Assembly (NCBI GenBank): GCA_030374735.1
Contig: JASCIV010000219.1
Span: 1-31,041, forward strand
Direction of reading: 5' to 3'
Source of the DNA: Gracilaria caudata
Taxonomy: Eukaryota > Rhodophyta > Florideophyceae > Gracilariales > Gracilariaceae
DNA: 31,041 nucleotides
A program made the position numbers and the translations under genes. Positions 29,183 to 31,041 of the stretch are shown one piece after another (positions within the stretch are counted from its first letter, which is position 1; each line of letters begins with the position of its first letter). Under the pieces are notes generated by a model. The model made no database searches. It saw only the letters and a list, made by a program, of their open reading frames with translations, and was not told the origin of the DNA.

Positions 29183-30075
29183 TGGCCCTCCGAGATTGGG
29201 CGATGGGTTGGCGTGGTAGCCTCGATAGCCGCATGCATGTCCGCGGTAAGACGGTTACTGAGTTCGGTGACCTCATCATTTCGTACGTCACGTGCATTTC
29301 TTGCACAGCCATGCATTTCTCATGTATCCCCCGGATCACGACAGTGTTCACTCGCATTGCAAGCCCATCAATTGCGCTGAGCACAAGCTGCTGCGGTAAT
29401 ACTGTACTCGCGTCGTACGATGCGGAATGACTCTGACAAGGATGTGAAGACGGCCTCTGGTTGTACGCACATCGCACATTTGTCAAAGCCAGAGGAGCTG
29501 TTGCCGCAGCTCTACAATCCAGGTCCGGCGATATCATCAATTAACGCCCAGCGCCACACGGCGCAGCGGAAAGGCTAAGCCACGGCCCATGGGTTCCACG
29601 CCTTTAATTCAGGAGCGCCTCACTTGAATTCGATCAAACTCGGAGCCAGATCACAGTACACGCGTACCAGCGTGATCAAATTCGATGCCGAATGGATCAC
29701 GCAACCATTAATTGCACTTCCAATGGCGCATCTTTCATCTTCGCGGATAGGCTGAGAGCAGACATTTGCGCCACATTTCATATCGCCGATTACCAGCAAA
29801 CGTGCTCCTGCAGTCACCTTGGGCCGTTTCCCACCGGTTTACTTCCCTACATCACCCCTCTCCCCTCCCCGTTCCGTGACGCCGATTGAATTATCAGCGA
29901 CAGCTCTCTCTCCGTGGCGCTGGCTCCTCGACTCCCCGCCGTACATCGACGCCGTATAAAAGCCAAGCTTCTTGCTGCCCCTCATGGCTTTTCCGGCAAG
30001 CGCTTTCTCCAACCTCCGTCAATCGCTTCCTTCGCACTCTGAATTTCTCACGTTGGCCTGAAAGTTGCTTCCGTC
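29183..30075. other. Divergent intergenic region upstream of the DnaJ-type and RING genes
   Basis: Nearly 900 bp separate the two start codons on opposite strands, and the region holds their promoters. A small minus-strand frame near 29620-29817 is not convincing. The sequence GATCAAA followed by CTCGG or TTCGATGCCG recurs around 29630-29695, but no RNA family is recognised. Confidence 0.45.
29955..29961 (+). promoter_or_regulatory. TATA box of the RING-H2 gene
   Basis: TATAAAA lies 115 nt upstream of the ATG at 30076, a suitable distance for a start site some 30 nt downstream and a leader of about 85 nt. No other TATA candidate is as good in this interval. Confidence 0.6.
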
Positions 30076-30972
30076 ATGCCTCGTCCCATTGCCATTCTCG
30101 CTACTCTTGCCGTTGGAACGGCTGCTCGTCTCCTTATCCCCCATCTTCCCTTCTTCCGCAAGCGCCGCAATCAAGAAGACCCCGGAACCCCTCAATTCGA
30201 AGACGTCACCGATGAAGAGGATGCGACCCACTCCGAACAAGACTCTGCAACGGGTCTGTCCCTTTCCTCCTACCGAGCTGGTCCGTCTCACACCCGCCGA
30301 GTGCCCTCGCAACCTAAGCCCGTCCTCTGCGCGGCCGATGTTTTGAATTTACTGGAAACGATTGCCCCGCGATCAAACCTATGCCATCACAGCCCATCCC
30401 AGTGCACCTTTTGCCTGGAAGACGTCAAAGAGGGGCAGCTAACTCGAACCACTCCGTGCAGACACGTCTTCCACGCCAACTGTTTGGAGCAATGGGCTCT
30501 GCACGCCACCACCAAACTGATGAACGCCGGAATGTATACCGTTGCGCGCGATGGCGTTGTGCGCTGCTCTGCCCGTTTTCCGTCATGCCCCAACTGTTCC
30601 TCACTTCTGGACGTCGTACCGAGGCCAGTATGGAGCTTTTTTCTACTCTCTGCCGTCACTTCCTCTCTCTCCCTTTCTGACAATCGTCATGCCGCCAGGA
30701 TGTATCCTTCAGGCATGGTGGTCCGGGACGATGTGCTACGTCCCATGTATGTGCGCATTCCGGTTGAGGAAAGTCAAGAAGCCTCGGATTGGATTGAAGC
30801 AATTGATGATGATGAAAATTCTGTATCATCCCGAGAGGATGGCTTTCGTCAGATTGGTATGACCCCTCTTGTTACTACCCCTGCACGAACCCGAGCCGAA
30901 CAGCGTGGATTTGGCAGAACTGATACCCGTCTTGCATATGCCTCTCAGTTATCTACCGGTTATGACCACTAA
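30076..30972 (+). CDS. Membrane-anchored RING-H2 finger protein, probable E3 ubiquitin ligase
   Basis: The 298-residue product starts at ATG. The N terminus (about 4-23, PIAILATLAVGTAARLLIPH) is a hydrophobic anchor followed by FFRKRR, which suggests a cytosolic remainder. A complete RING-H2 follows: Cys110, Cys113, Cys128, His130, His133, Cys136, Cys171 and Cys174. The stretch between the sixth and seventh ligands is long (34 residues) but within the known range. The family recruits E2 enzymes to ubiquitinate substrates. The acidic region about 230-250 and the Thr/Arg-rich tail are presumably disordered. A hydrophobic stretch near 186-200 (WSFFLLSAVTSSLSL) could be a second membrane contact. 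The substrate is unknown. Confidence 0.85.
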   Translation: MPRPIAILATLAVGTAARLLIPHLPFFRKRRNQEDPGTPQFEDVTDEEDATHSEQDSATGLSLSSYRAGPSHTRRVPSQPKPVLCAADVLNLLETIAPRSNLCHHSPSQCTFCLEDVKEGQLTRTTPCRHVFHANCLEQWALHATTKLMNAGMYTVARDGVVRCSARFPSCPNCSSLLDVVPRPVWSFFLLSAVTSSLSLSDNRHAARMYPSGMVVRDDVLRPMYVRIPVEESQEASDWIEAIDDDENSVSSREDGFRQIGMTPLVTTPARTRAEQRGFGRTDTRLAYASQLSTGYDH

Positions 30973-31041
30973 GCGCCGAAGACTTTCCCAACTCATTTTG
31001 AAGTCGTCTGTGTGGTGTCGCCGGCCAAGCCTCCCCTACCC

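Noticed and set aside
28830..29540. 236-codon minus frame
   Set aside because: It is mostly a shadow of the DnaJ-type gene in another frame, with no recognisable product.
1..31041. CRISPR array, defence island, prophage or operon
   Set aside because: No regularly spaced repeats, phage genes or co-directional short-spaced gene clusters are visible. The gene set is eukaryotic housekeeping.

Overview
The window looks like nuclear DNA of a photosynthetic eukaryote with small, mostly intron-free genes. A red alga is my best guess, from general character rather than a diagnostic marker. The eukaryotic signs are a nuclear-type tRNA-Arg with no encoded CCA and a T-run terminator, and genes for INO80 chromatin remodelling (ARP5), 60S ribosome assembly (WDR12/YTM1), proteasome assembly (PSMG3), complex I assembly (NDUFAF7) and a RING-H2 protein. 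The photosynthetic hints are a sedoheptulose-1,7-bisphosphatase, a plant-type 3-ketoacyl-CoA synthase and a DnaJ-type zinc-finger protein with a long Ser/Pro-rich leader. One gene (PSMG3) has a clear 60-nt intron, so introns are short. Several other 5' ends may be spliced.

Layout. 0.6-2.5 kb: PSMG3-like (+, two exons), converging on NDUFAF7 (-). 2.5-7.1 kb: gene-poor, with simple repeats and palindromes. 7.1-8.8 kb: a CpG-dense segment, then an unrecognised disordered protein (+). 9.0-13.5 kb: KCS and ARP5, both (-). 14.0-15.3 kb: WDR12 (+), divergent from ARP5. 16.5-17.5 kb: a double-DEP protein (+). 18.3-18.7 kb: a small secreted NTR/TIMP-like protein (-). 20.1-21.4 kb: an atypical, C-terminally short protein kinase (+), probably with an upstream exon. 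21.4-23.5 kb: repeat-rich, with a possible LTR remnant. 23.5-25.3 kb: a Sel1-repeat protein (-). 25.8-26.8 kb: SBPase (-). 27.2 kb: tRNA-Arg(ACG) (-). 27.6-28.1 kb: a hydrophobic, lipid-droplet-like membrane protein (+). 28.4-29.2 kb: DnaJ-type zinc finger (-). 30.1-31.0 kb: a membrane-anchored RING-H2 protein (+) with a TATA box.

The genes are mainly unrelated housekeeping functions. I see no operon-like cluster, CRISPR array or defence island, and nothing that forms a coherent new system. The points most worth a second look are the SBPase that lacks the plant regulatory cysteine pair, the NTR protein whose CxC pair is not at its predicted mature N terminus, the odd kinase with its probable intron, the Gly-Arg repeat inside ARP5, the hydrophobic protein next to the tRNA, and CpG-rich segments upstream of three genes.
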